This document shows, in pieces, positions 32,983 to 46,700 of a stretch of 64,000 bases of DNA. The notes under the pieces are model-generated. The model saw only the letters and a list, made by a program, of their open reading frames with translations, did no database searches and was not told the origin of the DNA. The stretch is from Begonia masoniana (lineage: Eukaryota; Streptophyta; Magnoliopsida; Cucurbitales; Begoniaceae): contig CM039505.1 in assembly GCA_022432975.1 (NCBI GenBank), forward strand, positions 48,877,897-48,941,896, read 5' to 3'. Every line of letters begins with the position of its first letter. Position 1 is the first letter of the stretch. The position numbers and the translations under genes are program-made.

Positions 32983-35900
32983 TTACTTGGAACAGGCTGC
33001 ACCAACATCAACATCTTTGGGCAGGATCTCCTTGTGAGCTTTGAAAGACAGAATTACATTCCACACTAAAGCAATCACATTAGCAGCCAGCACCTGCAAT
33101 AACAATTCAATCCTCACAAACATCAGTTTTTTATCCACATAACTCTATCTATCCAACATATATCAACTATTTCAACCGTCTTAGAATGTACGACAATTTT
33201 GACGAGTTGAAAAATATAACTTTTGAGATTTGACTCACTAATAACTACATCTACGCCCCATAATTCTTAATTTTACTCTTCATAATATGTACCTGGAACT
33301 GCTGTGGGACGAATCGGAAGTTGAGAAACTGGAAAGGAATCCATAGTTTCCAGTTTGCAATAACTGATGAAAACCATTCCTGTGAAGGCAAAGTTCAACA
33401 ACATTAAGGCTCAGAGATTATTAATCCAATCCCTCCAAACAACTTTGATATTTTACATGCAACATCAAATTGAATTTTTTTTCAATTTTTCTCCATTTTT
33501 TCAACTATTATTTGCTGAATACAAAGAAAAAACTTCTGGGTTTCTATCTACGAAGTACATGGTTTCAAGTTCAAAATTGACTCGAGATTTCACCTGTTGA
33601 AGCTTCGGTACAACTTGAGACGGTCTACCTTCCAAAGCAACCAATGTTGCTAAGAAAACTCCAATAAATGCAGGAGAAAATAGGAGCTGCAATTAGATCA
33701 TTTCACACTTCAGAAACATTAATCAAGATCAAAATGGTAAATATATGCTACTGCCAGTTTGAAGTTAGATAAATGATCATCCATCTCAAAGCTTTTTAGG
33801 AACTATCCTTCTTTTAACGGTTATCTTTTCAGTTCGACGGGTACTTGTAAATTATTGATTCCCGCTTCATCTCTAGTATCTCTATGTTCTTAATACATTT
33901 TCTTCATTACCTCCAAAGAATACATTTTCGTTTTTCTAATATATTATGTTATTTTTATTTATAAATTACAAGTTGGATTGGAAAAAAGCCAAAAATTATG
34001 AATCACCTGATCCAGAACAAGCCGCATGAGTGCACCCGATGCTCCCGGCGAAGTTACCAACTTACTCAAGAACAAATACCTGTGAGATAAAATGCCATCA
34101 CAAAAAATTTTTGGAATTATTTTTTAAGTTGATTCGATTTCTGCAATCAAGATCGATCATAATGCCGTTCAACTTTCCAAATTGCATTTCTGAAGATGAA
34201 AACTGTGCCGTATGGCATTTTGTCTTCTATTAGTTCGATGAAGCTCCTTCCAATAAGAAGATTCAGATTTAAGACAATATGACCTAATTATCACTTGCTC
34301 GATGCTATGGTTTGAGCACAATAATTGACGGGATGTAAAAATAATAATGTTAAGTTTACTCTCTAATTCTACACTCTAATCTTACATTTTGACGTGTCCT
34401 CCGTTAATTGGTGTAATTATTGTCTTACTTTAACTATTTATGATTTATTTTAATTTTATTACACCAATTATCGAGTGAGACGTAAACAACACGTCAGAAG
34501 ATAAAATTAAATTGTAAAATTAGAAGATAAAACTAGCATTACTCGAAGATAAATATTGTGAACATATACCCTGATGGGGTAGACAAATATTCTATATAAA
34601 GATAGCATACTTGTACATAAATCTTTAAATTTCAGCAAGTACCCTTTTATCTTGGTCTGTTTCAATTGCAAAGAGATGGGCATTATTAATTCACATATTT
34701 CCTTTTTGGGTTCTTATAAAAAAACAATAACACATTATATGACCATAAATATACGAAAAGCAATGTTTATAAAAAAATGTAGATCTAATTATGCTATACA
34801 CACTGCAAGTAAACAGAGAAGGATTTGAAAATATACCAGAAATGCAGTGTGGGACCAACCAACACAAGCCCCAAAAGAGTAAACATGAACGTCCTTTTCA
34901 GATCTACGGACTGCACTTGTTCTATAACAAGCTGTGGTTAACATTTTACATATTTAGTAAAAAAATCACATGCTTTAAATATAAAAGCAGATGGAAACAG
35001 CTGTAAGCTACACAATTTTTAGCTACTAATCTCGAGCCATTGGACAATCACTAAATAAGCTTTGTGATTGAAAATATAGATTATGAAGATTGTTTTCTTG
35101 CATCGGTAATTATGTTCTATGCTGATAATTGATATTGGATTACAAGGATGATGACATTTATTGATTCGTTTTCTTTCATTTAGATATATATTTTTTTAGT
35201 TCAAAAGCTTCCTTAAAACAATTTGTATAAGCCAATGTGGTAAACTATCTAGACAGATGAATAGCACTACTGTTTTCTCCTTGTTTTCACCTCTTTTGAT
35301 TCTGTTCTTTCTCCATACTTCTTTGTCTCCCTAGTTTGGTGTTTCCTGTCCCCAATCGAAAATTACCTCATAATACCAACTCTTGTACCAATTTCTCTTT
35401 CCTACAATTCAGATTATTGGGTCAAACATACTCTTGTATTGTATTTAAATCATTGCGGCACATCATCGATGTCCATTCATCTTTATTTGAATCCACTAAG
35501 TTGATTTCCATAAATTTTGGGATTAAAACTATTATACATGTTAAAGAGCAATGGCCATTAGAAAAATTTCAAGCTTAAATCTAAGGTAACAATGTTTTGT
35601 ATAAGAAGTCATTGCAGACAAACCAATCATGCTTTCGGAAGAAAACATATACATGAATTAGGTAAGCAAAAAAAAAACCCAAAGTATTGTGAATTTGTGA
35701 AAATCGAAGAAATTGGACTCCTTCTGCCACTCTGTGTGCATCTGTTAAATTTGATTCTTATATCATGAGAAATTCTATTGCAGCAAACAATCTCACTTTA
35801 CAACTAACAACTCAGGAAATAATAAAGAGATTTTTAACTATGATGATTGAGTAGACTTAGAAAGTATACCTGGCAGATCAAATCCCCAATGCAAGTCAGT

Positions 35901-38900
35901 AATGCAGATGTAACAGCTTTTACTGTCACTGGATGCTTTGCAAGAAGAGCTAAATACCTGTACCATAAATAATCTTATATTAGAACGTGATGTAAAACGA
36001 GATAGTCATTAAAATCTTTATGCTATTTTAATTTTTATCTTTTATTTCGGCCATATGTATAAGGCCTTAAGTTGTTGTTTGTTTCTAGTTTTGTCTAAGT
36101 GTCTAGTGAACTCTAACTATAAGGTTTAGTTGTTATTAATAATTGTCCAAATGCCATACGAGTTTTAGCCCATTAACAATCTTTCTTTACTATTACTCAG
36201 ACCGATCACGAAATGGAAGAGGCGATTAAAGAATCTCGGCATGCTTTGCACTAATCATGCGGCAGATTTTGGTGGTTGGTGACGAGCAGTCGACGACCGA
36301 ATTACCCCGAGAAGTCAGCATGTTATTGGAAGAGTTTGCTGACATCGTTCCTGAGGAGTTGCCGAATGGTTTGCCACCTATGAGGGACATTCAGCATTAC
36401 ATCGACTTGATTCCGGGGGCCAGTTTACCGAATTTACCACATTACCAGATGAGTCCTACAGAGAGTGAAATTCTCCAACAAAAGGTGAAAGAGCTCATAG
36501 AGAAAGGACATATCAAGAGAGCATGAGTCCGTGCGCTGTTCCCACCTTGCTGACTCTAAAGAAAGACGGAAGCTGGAGAATGTGTGTAGACAGCTGAGCG
36601 ATCAATAAGATTACAATCGGATACAAATTTCCAATCCCTCAAATGGAAGATATGTTAGACCGATTAAGCGGAGCTCGTATATTCAACAAAATTGATATGA
36701 GGAGCGGATATCACCATATTAGAATTCGACCCGGCGACGAGTGGAAAACAGCCTTCAAAACGAGAGAAGGGTTGTACAAGTGGCTGGTCATGCCGTTCGG
36801 ATTGTCAAACGCACCAAGTACATTCATGCGTATAATGAATCAGGTACTCAAGCCTCTTATTGGAAGATATGTTGTTATCTATTTTGATGATATTCTAATC
36901 TATAGTAAGACTGAGGAGGAGCATCTAGACGCATTTACGAGAAGTTCTAAGCATCCTACAGGCCAACAAGCTATTTATTAATCTGAAGAAGTGCAATTTT
37001 GTTGTTCAGAAATTGTTATTTCTCGGATTTATTATTGGTATAGACGGCATTCAAGTTGACGATGAAAAGATCAGGGCCATCAGAGAGTGGCCTACTCTAA
37101 AGTCAGTGACCGAATTGAGAAGTTTCCTTGGGTTGGCCAATTTTTATCGTCGGTTCATTAGGCATTTCAGCTCCGTTGCAACACCTCTTACGGAGTGCCT
37201 AAAGAAAGACAAATTTCAATGGGCAGACGAAGCTGAAGCGAGTTTTGCATTGTTAAAGGAGAAGCTTTGTACAGTCTCGGTGTTAGCTCTTCCTGATTTT
37301 GATAATTGTTTGAAGTTGATTGTGATGCCAGTGGTGTAGGTATTGGAGCTGTTTTATCCCAAGAAAAACAACCGATTGCGTTCTTCAGCAAAAAATTGTG
37401 TCAGGCTAGACGCACGCGAAGCACATACGATAAGGAGTTTTATGTAGTTATACGCGCCTTGCGAACGTAGGAATATTATCTGGTCGGAAAGGAGTTCGTT
37501 TTATTTTCTGATTGTGACGCCCTTAAACACTTAAACAATCAGACCCGCATCAGTAAAGATATGCATGCCAAGTGGGTTCAGTTTTTGCAAAAGTTTCCGT
37601 TCAAGCTACGACATAAGGCAGACGTACAAAATAAAGTGGCTGACGCGTTGAGCAGAAGAGTAACGCTAATGGTGACGTTGGCCAATGAAATTGTGGGTTC
37701 GAGTGTTTGAAAGACATATATCAAACAGATCTAGAATTTATGGAGATATGGGACAGGTGCAGTAGTGGACAACCCTGTGAGGATTATCATATACATGACG
37801 GTTTTCTGATGAAAGGAAACCAGCTATGTCTTCCACAATCATCTTTACGAGAGAAAGTCATTCGAGATTTGCATGGAGGGGGTCCAACAGGGCACTTAGG
37901 CAGAGACAAAACTACGATCGTAGTTAGCGAGCGGTTCTATTGGCCCCACCTATGCCGAGACGTGAGTAGGGTAGTGCAGAAGTGTTACGTCTGTCAAACA
38001 GCTAAGAGACAGTCACAAAATACGAGACTCTATATGCCACTACCCGTGCCGGACAATATCTGGGAGGATCTCTCTATGGACTTTGTTCTACACAACGGGG
38101 AGTTGACTCTATCTTTGTGGTGGTTGACAGATTTTCTAAGATGTCTCACTTTATTCTCTGCAGGAAAGTCGCCGATGCACAGAACGTAGCTCGGTTATTC
38201 TTCAAATAAGTGGTGCGCTTACATGGGGTGCCAAAATCTGTTACATCTGATCGAGACAGCAAGTTCCTCAGCCATTTCTGGAGGACCCTATGCAAGATGT
38301 TTGACTCTTCCCTTAACTACAGTACTACTGCCCACCCTCAAACAGATGGTCAGACGGAAGTTACAAATAGAACGCTGGAAAATTTACTCAGGAGCATTTG
38401 CACAGACAAGCCAAAGCAATGGGACATAGCTCTACCTCAAGCAGAGTTTGCGTACAACAGCGCCGTTCACAGGACAACAGGAAAGTCTCCCTTTTCTATC
38501 GTCTATACGAAACCGCCTCAGCACGCTCTCGATTTGATTAAACTCTCCAAGACTTTGGATTCTAGCATCAATGTTCCAGCAAAGCATATGGTTGAACATT
38601 GGCAAAATGTTGCATCAGAAGTCAAACAGAGAATTGAGGAGTCCAATTCTAAATATAAGGCAGCTGTAGATAAGCATCGACGTCAGAAAATATATGCCGG
38701 GGGAGATCAAGTGATGGTGTTTCTTCGCAAAGAACGATTCCCAATCGGCAAATACAGTAATTTACAACCCAAGAGGTACGGCCCATATCAGATAGAGAAG
38801 AAAATCAACGATAATGCTTACGTCATTAGGCTGCCAAACAGTATGGGCATATCGAAGACATTTAATGTGGCAGATATCTTTCTATTCTTTCCAAACGACG

Positions 38901-41900
38901 AATCAGCGTATCCGGAAAACCCGAGGTCGAGTTTTTCTATGGTGGGAGAGAATGATGGGGAGTAGTGACTTCCCCAACTTCAAAGAGCCATAACTTTTAC
39001 TACGAGTATCGGAATTTTTCGCACAAGATATCAAATCGAAGATGTGGCAGAGGCCCACAACTTGTCACAGGGTAAACCCGGACCAACCTTTCTCGGGTCC
39101 AAAATCCTACCTTTCGGTCTTCAAACTAACAGCTCAAGATTTTATCTAATATTTCTTGCTTTATTTAATTTTATTCAAATTTCCTTAATCGTCGGTATTT
39201 ATTTTGGATGTAACTCGAAATTAGGCATCTTTTGCATTATTGAAATTTCATTTTGAAAAACTAGAGTTTTCGGTTTCTCTTTGGAGATTGTTTGTTCATT
39301 CTTTCTGCATCCCGCTGCGTCAATCTATCTCCCAACCTTATCCCTCCTCTCTTTTTGAGCCTATCACCTTTTCCCTCCATCTTCTAACCTATCATCTCCA
39401 TCTTTTCTATAAGTAGCCCCCTTTTTCCCCCTTTGTCGTTTCTCTTCTTTAATTTTATCACAGAATGGGAGATGAAAGGATGTTGTTCTGTCAAATCATA
39501 ATCTTTCTTTGCATTATAACATAAGAAAAGCTTTAATGTGGAAAGTTTATGCATGTATTCTTTGAAACTAAACATGCATTTGCACTGGGATAAAATCTCC
39601 AAACTTATTTTCATTATAAAATAAAATAATTTTTGTTAATATGAACAAAAGTTGATTACAATTTTCAATTCAAAGGATGTTTATAGTTACATATCCTTGG
39701 TTTCAAATCAAAATTATATAGTTAGTCTCAAAAACTTGAACATCATAGATTTAAGAACATTAATTTTTAATTTCCTTAGTTCCAAGAAGACTTGTAGATC
39801 TATACAGTTTAGAATCTACCTTTTACGTTGGTTCTTTCCAATTTGGAAAACATTATTATTCTTTACATTGGTTCTTTCTTTGTTCTTCACATTATTGTAT
39901 CGCTTGATGCCAGATTTTTCTTTCATTTCTCTCAGAAATTTCACTTAACACTTAGGAAATCAAGGACTTCAATAGAATTACATATGTATTCCTTTTTTTA
40001 GAGTTATATACAGTTGTATTGATCTATGATGTGTACAAGAATCATGTGAGATATAAAGAAGCTAAAATTTTGCAAAAAAAAGGGAAACATAAAAGAATTA
40101 GGAGCTATTTTGATGCAGCAGCGGAAATAGAATAAGAGATATAGTCAAAAGAGGAGAAAGAAGAGAAGAAAGAGAAAAATAGTTATAGCCAAGAAGAGGA
40201 GAAAAAGAGAGGAAGGAGAAGCTCGAGAGAGAATAGGAGATTGGAAAATAGGGTTTCAGGAAACCATTTCATTCAATAATCATCTTCATCATAATCTCAT
40301 TATCCAAGTTACATTACTAGACTTGAATAGGAAAAACTCAATATCACCAACATAAATGATTTAGAAAAACAAGACTAACTCTAGAAGGTGAAGAGTTAGA
40401 ATATTAAAAGATAAACTTAAGAATGTGAAAAGTTTAAGACTTTTAATGCAAACCATAAATATAGCATAAATAAAAAATAACTAGTTTTTAAACGGTTGAT
40501 GTCCACATCATACTTTTTCTCCATAACTCAAGAGTAATACAAAAAAAGTTTCGACGCCTGAAAACTTAATTGTTCCTCCTAAAAACCCCTTATATATCTT
40601 TTGTTCCATATGCACCAAAACAAACAAAACAGTTTTAAAGTATGTATCTAGCACGGCAAAATAAACCTGACGGAATTCAAAGCAAGAAGAGTAGAAAGGT
40701 AGGACTAGGGTCTATTGTCACTGAAAAGTTGTAGGGAAGGTACCAATAATAAAGCTGGCTCAGAGTGTCACAATCAGTTGTGGGTTTGATGCTAAATTTC
40801 AGCCAATTTAAATTTTATGCTGTCATTTCTTCTTTACGCCTATTTAGTAAATGCTCAATCAGAATCATAAAAAATGAGATCAATCCAAATTTTAGAACCA
40901 CGGTATAAGTATCGAGCTATTTCAAGAGCAAGAAGAGTGGAAAGGAAGGAGTAGGGTGGGTCTATAGTCACAGTGAAGCGCAGGGAAGGTATCCTCGTTA
41001 TCAATACTTGCAATAATCCTAGCTGAGTCTGTTTAAATGTCACAATAACTCGTGGTTTTGAAGCAAAACTTCTGCGAAGGTAGATCTTCATTATCAATTC
41101 TGCTTTACAGATATTTAGTAAACACTCAACCAGAATCATTAACAGATGAGATCGAATCCAAAGTTTAAATCCATGGTATGAGTACCTAGCTAAGTTCATC
41201 TAAGAAGTGGGCATGTATCGTATTAGGCCATAGGTAAAGAAGATTGAATCTTCTAAACTCGACATTTTCTTGAGCCATTGCTCTACTTGTAAAGAAATTA
41301 TTCAAAAAACACCTGCAAAGATGGCATAAAAAAGGTTTTTCTCCACCTTCACACCAAAATGAGTAGGATAAAAAAAGTGAGCATCAGACCCCCAAAACAA
41401 CCCAATAAAGAATCTCAAAAGCCAGGAGTGAAAAGAAATCTCTAGGAATCAAAAGCTCTACCGTTATGATACTTGCATATAACAAAATATAAACTAGGAG
41501 CTAAATTCCAAAGAACTACAACAATTTGTATTCATAGCCAGTAAAAAATAAAAGTCATTTAATCATCTAGGGCATGATGCATCATCTCAAAAGATCCCCT
41601 GGGGACTATAGATAGACTGTTTGACACAGCAGAAATCATCTAAAGCCTTTGACCAATACATTCAACAAAAATTGATTCTAAGAGTAGTTAATGTATGCTT
41701 TCATCGTTCTTGAACGAGTAAGTTTAACTTCAAAATCTACACTCTGAATCCCGTATTTGAAAAATCTCGTCCTCTCTAGATAGATAACTAATTCCAGCCC
41801 AGAAAATGTTGAAAATATTTGGCGTTAAACAATGTTATGAGTCTATAGAAACCTTCAAATTAAACATTATAAGAGAAAATTGGAATGCATTACCATGAAA

Positions 41901-42282
41901 GGAATGACCAGTTATTTCCGCCGCTGCTTCCATCACTACCTTTCCCATCTCCTCCACCAGGATTTTCACCACGAGAACCACCATATCCACCAGTTCCGCC
42001 AGAACCACCATCTGCAACTGCCAAAACCCGAGAATTCTCGCGACCCAATGGCCGATGTCGCAGTTCAAGATAACAACTTTCCTTAGGCTCAATTCCAGAA
42101 CAAAATTTTAAAGCATATGAGGCAGAACGGGAGAAAGAGCAAGCCTCATTCCCCCTTATCCGAGCTGGGTTCGCAACGAGTTGAGACTGTAGACCAAAAC
42201 GCAATCCGGACCCACGATTAAAACCCACAAAACGGCATAAAATAGGAGCTTTTAGAACAACTGCAACCTGGGTAGGAATCAT
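32983..42282 (-). CDS. Mpv17/PMP22 family membrane protein
   Basis: Seven exons on the minus strand: 42282-41894, 35957-35870, 34931-34837, 34079-34007, 33686-33594, 33379-33293, 33093-32983. All introns are GT-AG, phases fit, total 936 bases or 311 residues. Exon 1 encodes a Ser/Arg-rich start that looks like an organelle transit peptide, a Gly-rich linker and the conserved WSFLSW. Later exons give [59 protein letters not shown] and [20 protein letters not shown], then [20 protein letters not shown]. These are the typical four-helix Mpv17/PMP22 motifs. The closest remembered relative is the Arabidopsis At5g19750 type. The family forms small channels of organelle inner membranes or peroxisomes; which organelle here is not certain. 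Intron 1 is 5.9 kb because of repeats and a gypsy insertion. The gene is head-to-head with ALADIN. Confidence 0.9.
36190..38990 (+). mobile_element. Decayed Ty3/gypsy pol in intron 1 of the Mpv17 gene
   Basis: Pol fragments lie in order but in several frames. The RT leader comes first ([20 protein letters not shown], 36257-36526). The RT core follows (36643-36981) with [31 protein letters not shown] and the catalytic YFDD. Next are RT end and RNase H (37013-37670), then integrase with HHCC-type CYVCQ and the TSDRDSKF and HPQTDGQTE blocks (37707-38965). There are frameshifts near 36521, 36935, 37310 and 38090 and stops at about 36595 and 37470. Gag, protease and a 5' LTR are missing. After the last stop a purine tract (GATGGGGAG) and TGACTTCCCC may mark the start of a 3' LTR. 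It is antisense to the host gene and long dead. Confidence 0.85.
40650..41205 (+). repeat. Two divergent tandem copies (about 265 bp) in Mpv17 intron 1
   Basis: GCAAGAAGAGTAGAAAGGTA...TATTTAGTAAATGCTCAATC...AGAATCAT (40680-40870) recurs as GCAAGAAGAGTGGAAAGGAA...TATTTAGTAAACACTCAACC...AGAATCAT (40930-41145). It is an old local duplication and contributes to the length of the intron. Confidence 0.75.
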
Positions 42283-43648
42283 CTTGGCTCTAGACGAGAG
42301 GAATTCAAGGATGATTCAGAACTACGCTTGGAGGTTTTAAATAAAAAGTAGGAGATGAGTGAATGAGTCTGGTGAGCAAGGCATGCGCCATGCACTATGT
42401 TGAAAAATCCTAGGAAATTCTGAACACTGTATATAGCTCGAAACTCCTCTAATGGAGGAAGTGGAGTTGCAGCGAGTAGAGGTTTCGGCTTTGACGGATG
42501 TGCCCGGTGGTTTCAGTAGAATAAGCCCAATATTACAAATCCAGTTCATTAGCCCGTTCAAATCAGGTTCAAATAGAGCTTCAATCGGTTTGGTTCCATT
42601 TTGGACAGAATTGAATCTGAATCGAGTCGATTTTATTTTGGATAAATGAAACCGACCGAAACCGAAACCGAATAGAGGAGAATCTCATTTTTTGGTTCAG
42701 TTTTCAATCGGTTCTTGGTTGGTTCGGTTTCGTTTCGGTTTCAGTTATTGGTTTTTCAGTATAAATTTGATTTTGTGTCGGTTTGTTCAGTTTAAATTTG
42801 GTTTGTGTCGGTTTTGACAATTTTATTTGTAGGTCTATAATTTGTAATTTTCAAATAAAAAATTTAAAATTATATAAATATTAGAAATTCTATTCGGTTC
42901 GATTTTGATTGATTTTTAAAAGAACGAACAGAAAATCGAACCGAACCAATTTGGTTCGAACATTGATTTTCGGTTAATTGAAATCGAACCGAATCGAGAT
43001 TTTCAGGTACGTACACCCTTCCATAGGAGTGGGCACAATGTTACCTTAATCGCAGTTAGTAAATTCGGTCTCAATCCAATCTCACTTTTATGTGAATTAC
43101 AATCGGTTTTTTATGTCGAAGAATTGTCTTTCATGGTTTGATTTGCGATTTTAAATGCAAAAAATATTTAAAACTGAATCGACTAGCACAACCCAAAGTC
43201 GTTACAAACCTGGCCCAAAATCGAAATTAACTCATGATCGTCAAACTTTACACAAACCGATCAAAAAGTTTTGGGTAGATGATTGGTGAGTTCTTACAAA
43301 GAAACAAATAGTTTTCGGTTTTAAAATCCCACGAATCAACCCGAACCGAATTGAACTCCCACAATTTGGTTCGGTTTGGGTCAGTTGGGTTGGTTTATTC
43401 TGTTCCTAACCCTACTTTTTATTGTTGATGTCGTGTTGACCACTTAAACAAGTAACCGAAACGAACCCAGAGGCCGACCTTTCAGGGTTTGGTTTTACAG
43501 TTAAGCGGGAAGGCGACGGAGCTGTCTCGGAATTCGAATCTGGAATTAACCAGTAGGCCATTGCTGGGTCGAGACGGGAAAGCATAAAAAGTAAAACCCT
43601 CGCTGAATCTCGAGTTCGCGGATCGATTAGGGTTTTAAGATCCTGAAA
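42283..43648. promoter_or_regulatory. Shared upstream region of the Mpv17 and ALADIN genes
   Basis: The two start codons face away from each other across 1366 bases, so both promoters and 5' leaders lie here. About 42590-43010 is filled with AACCGAAACCGAA/TTCGGTTTCG repeats of the hAT subterminal type. No individual transcription start can be assigned. Confidence 0.5.
43024..43414. mobile_element. Possible hAT-type MITE between divergent genes
   Basis: It starts TAGGAGTGGGCACAATG and ends CTGTTCCTAACCCTA, with GGTTCGGTTTGGG subterminal repeats near the right end. The left terminus resembles those at 3583 and 19553 but the right is diverged, and the flanking octamers do not match. Low-confidence call. 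Confidence 0.4.
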
Positions 43649-43720
43649 ATGCCTTCCTTTCCTGCTCCTGGGTCTGTCACCATTTGTGAAATCAATCGCG
43701 ACCTCAGTAAGCACTAACCT

Positions 43721-43770
<50 letters not shown>

Positions 43771-46700
43771 TTCTTCATTAGTTTGTTCCTGTGTATGTCC
43801 GATGTTGTGTTTTCTGCTTATGAGTATAGTTTTGATTATATTTTGCAGTCACCTCCGACAGACTTTCAGACGATCTAGCAACCAGCACTTATGGAAAACT
43901 CCTTGTGCGTAAAATACGTGTTTTTGTGTCTTTCTGTGCGTGGTGCTTGTTATGCATTAACTAATGTTTTTTTTTGTCGGCATTTCGAATTTCTCTTGGT
44001 TAAAAAGGGCAAGGTATTCAGCCCTGTTCCATTTCAACCGGAAACTGTGGTGCTCCCTGGTTCCGATCAAGGAACTGAAGAACAAAACAGTAATATAGAC
44101 GGTGAGGGTGCTCCAACGGAGGGTATTGTAGCATCCTTTCAGGGTTTCATCAATGGCTCCGTGAAACGCCTCTTTTCCCCTAACGATGTGAGTCTGTGCA
44201 TATGCCTCGCTCCTCAAATTTGAAATGCATAATTTTCTTTTTGGTGTATTTTTCAAATGCCTGATTATAAGTTTATCAGATTACTAGAACTCTTGGTGAT
44301 TGATTTCTGAAGTAAAATGAAAACTAAAACTGATGACGGATGGAAAAATTTAACACTTGAAGGAGAGTAATGGAGACCCATATGGGGCATGTTTTAGGAG
44401 TTTTACCTGTCCTAGTACATTTCCCCTTTGGAATAAAACTGAAGGTTTGTACTTAATGCAATGGAGTTATACATGATAACACGTGACATCAGAAAAATTG
44501 AGAAGAAAGAAGACTACGCTAAGGGTTAAACATTTGGAGTGTGTGTTAAAAATACTAAGTTATTGTAATTAACGTTTTTATTACTTGAACATTGGTGTTT
44601 ATAGTTTAGAATTTAGACAATAATTTGGTAATTTTTCACCATGCGGAGTTGTAAGATCAAGCCATGTTTTGAAGTATTCTTCAAGGCTTTTATTGCTGGC
44701 ACTTAGTTGTACTCTAAGGTAAATTTAGTTGTGTGTTTCCGGCTACTAGATTGAAAGGGTCTTGAATTCTTTATCTGTGTGGAGGGAGAACTTCATTTAA
44801 TATTTTGGTTAGAATGTTGGATAATGTATGTATATTGTAAACAACATCAAATCATGAATTTCTTTCAAAGTATATGTGATGCAAGACAAGATTCCCTAAT
44901 TAATTATTTCATATTATATGATATTTATTTCCACTTAATTAATATTTTATTTCCTAATTAGTTATTTTCAAATATTAGATTATTTCTCTAAGATATTGTT
45001 TTCCTAAGTCTATTTAAAGATTCACTCGTAATCTTTAGAGAGACTTTTGACAATTAAAACAATTTTTTCTATTTTGAGAATTATTTCTCTAGTGTTATTT
45101 TATTTTTCTGTTTCGATCACGAAACAAAATTTTCGCTGCACCAAATTGGTATTAGAGCAAGAATTTTAACCTTGATCTGATGGCTGACGAAGGTTCTAGT
45201 GGAAAACAAATCGTTGACGACGAACGACGATTGAAAATTCTCGAACAACGAGTTGAAGCCATGGAGCAACAATTCGGAAGAAAGTTGGAAGGAAACGACA
45301 AAACTTCATACGGTGAAATTTTTTTTCGACTATTTGAATATTGCATAAGACAGTCAGGTCAAACTTGTGACATATAAGTTAAAGAGTGGAGTTTCAGCAC
45401 CGTGGGAGCAGCTCCAATTTAATCGACAGAGGCAAGGAAAAATGCATGTTTGAACTTGATTCAAGATGAAGCGATTATTAGAGGGGCGATTTCTACTTCC
45501 TGATTACGAGCAGTTTCTACATCAACAATATTGTACTTGTCGACAAGCCAACCGAACAGTGAATGAGTATATAAAAGAAATTTATCGGCTAAATGCAAGG
45601 GTGAATTTATTTGAAACTGAAAAACAATTTATTGCTCGATATATTGGCGACCTCAAACTAGCTATTCAAGATCGTTTGACTTTTTAAACTATTTGGACTA
45701 TGACAGATGCAGTTAATATGACAATGAAAGTAGAAGTCCAATTTAGCTGGCCTGCAGTGCGTATGCCAAGTAATTTTCACTGACTCACTCCAGAGAGTTC
45801 AGTTATTCTCACTAATTTGACGATTATTGATGGAAAAACCATTAGTCATAATGATAGTCCATCAAATAAAATTTCAAAACATAATTTTAGTGGAAGCTCT
45901 TCAACCATTGTTCAGTCTGATTCTCAATTTCAAATCAATCACCAACAACGAGAAAATAACAATCTTTATGCACGTCCTACTCTCAAAAAATATTTTCGAT
46001 ACAACCAGCCAGGTCATCTTTCAATAAAGGCGTCCAATTCATTTAATAGAGGAAGGTGATGGTGACGAACACAATTTTGACGGAGTTATTTATGCAGGTG
46101 CTGAATTTGCTGAAGGAGATGTGAGTGAAGAAGTCGTGTGCTTCTTTCGACGAATTTTGATTACCTCAAAAGAACTAGACAACTCTCAACGCCACAAGAT
46201 ATTCCAATCACGATGGAAAATTGGTGGAAAAATCTGTAATGTGATTATTGACAGTATCAATACAGAAAATATAGTTTCCAAGACATTGGTAAAGACTCTG
46301 AATTTTCATGTGGAAGAACATCCCTTCCCGTATTGCATGGATTAAAAAAAGACCTGAAGTTTGAGTACATGAAGTTTGTAAGCTTTCAATGTCTATCGAA
46401 GCGTGTTATAAAGATGAAATCACGTGTGATGTGGTGGATATGGATGCTTGTCATGTCTTATTTGGGCTACCTTTGCTTTATGATGTTGACGCGATTTATA
46501 GAGGGCGAGATAATACCTTCGTGTTTCAGTGGCTCGATAAGAAGATCGTGCTGGTTCCACATCTTTCGGCGTCAACAAACTAAGTATATTCTCTTGGATG
46601 AATTCTTTGCAGTAAAAAACTCGAGGACGAGTTTTTTTCAAGTGGAGGAGATAGATGCAGGACAAGATTCCCTAATTAGTTATTTCCTGCTATATAATAT

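Noticed and set aside
40855..41199. 114-residue minus-strand gene in Mpv17 intron 1
   Set aside because: It reads across the second copy of a local duplication and lacks any known motif.
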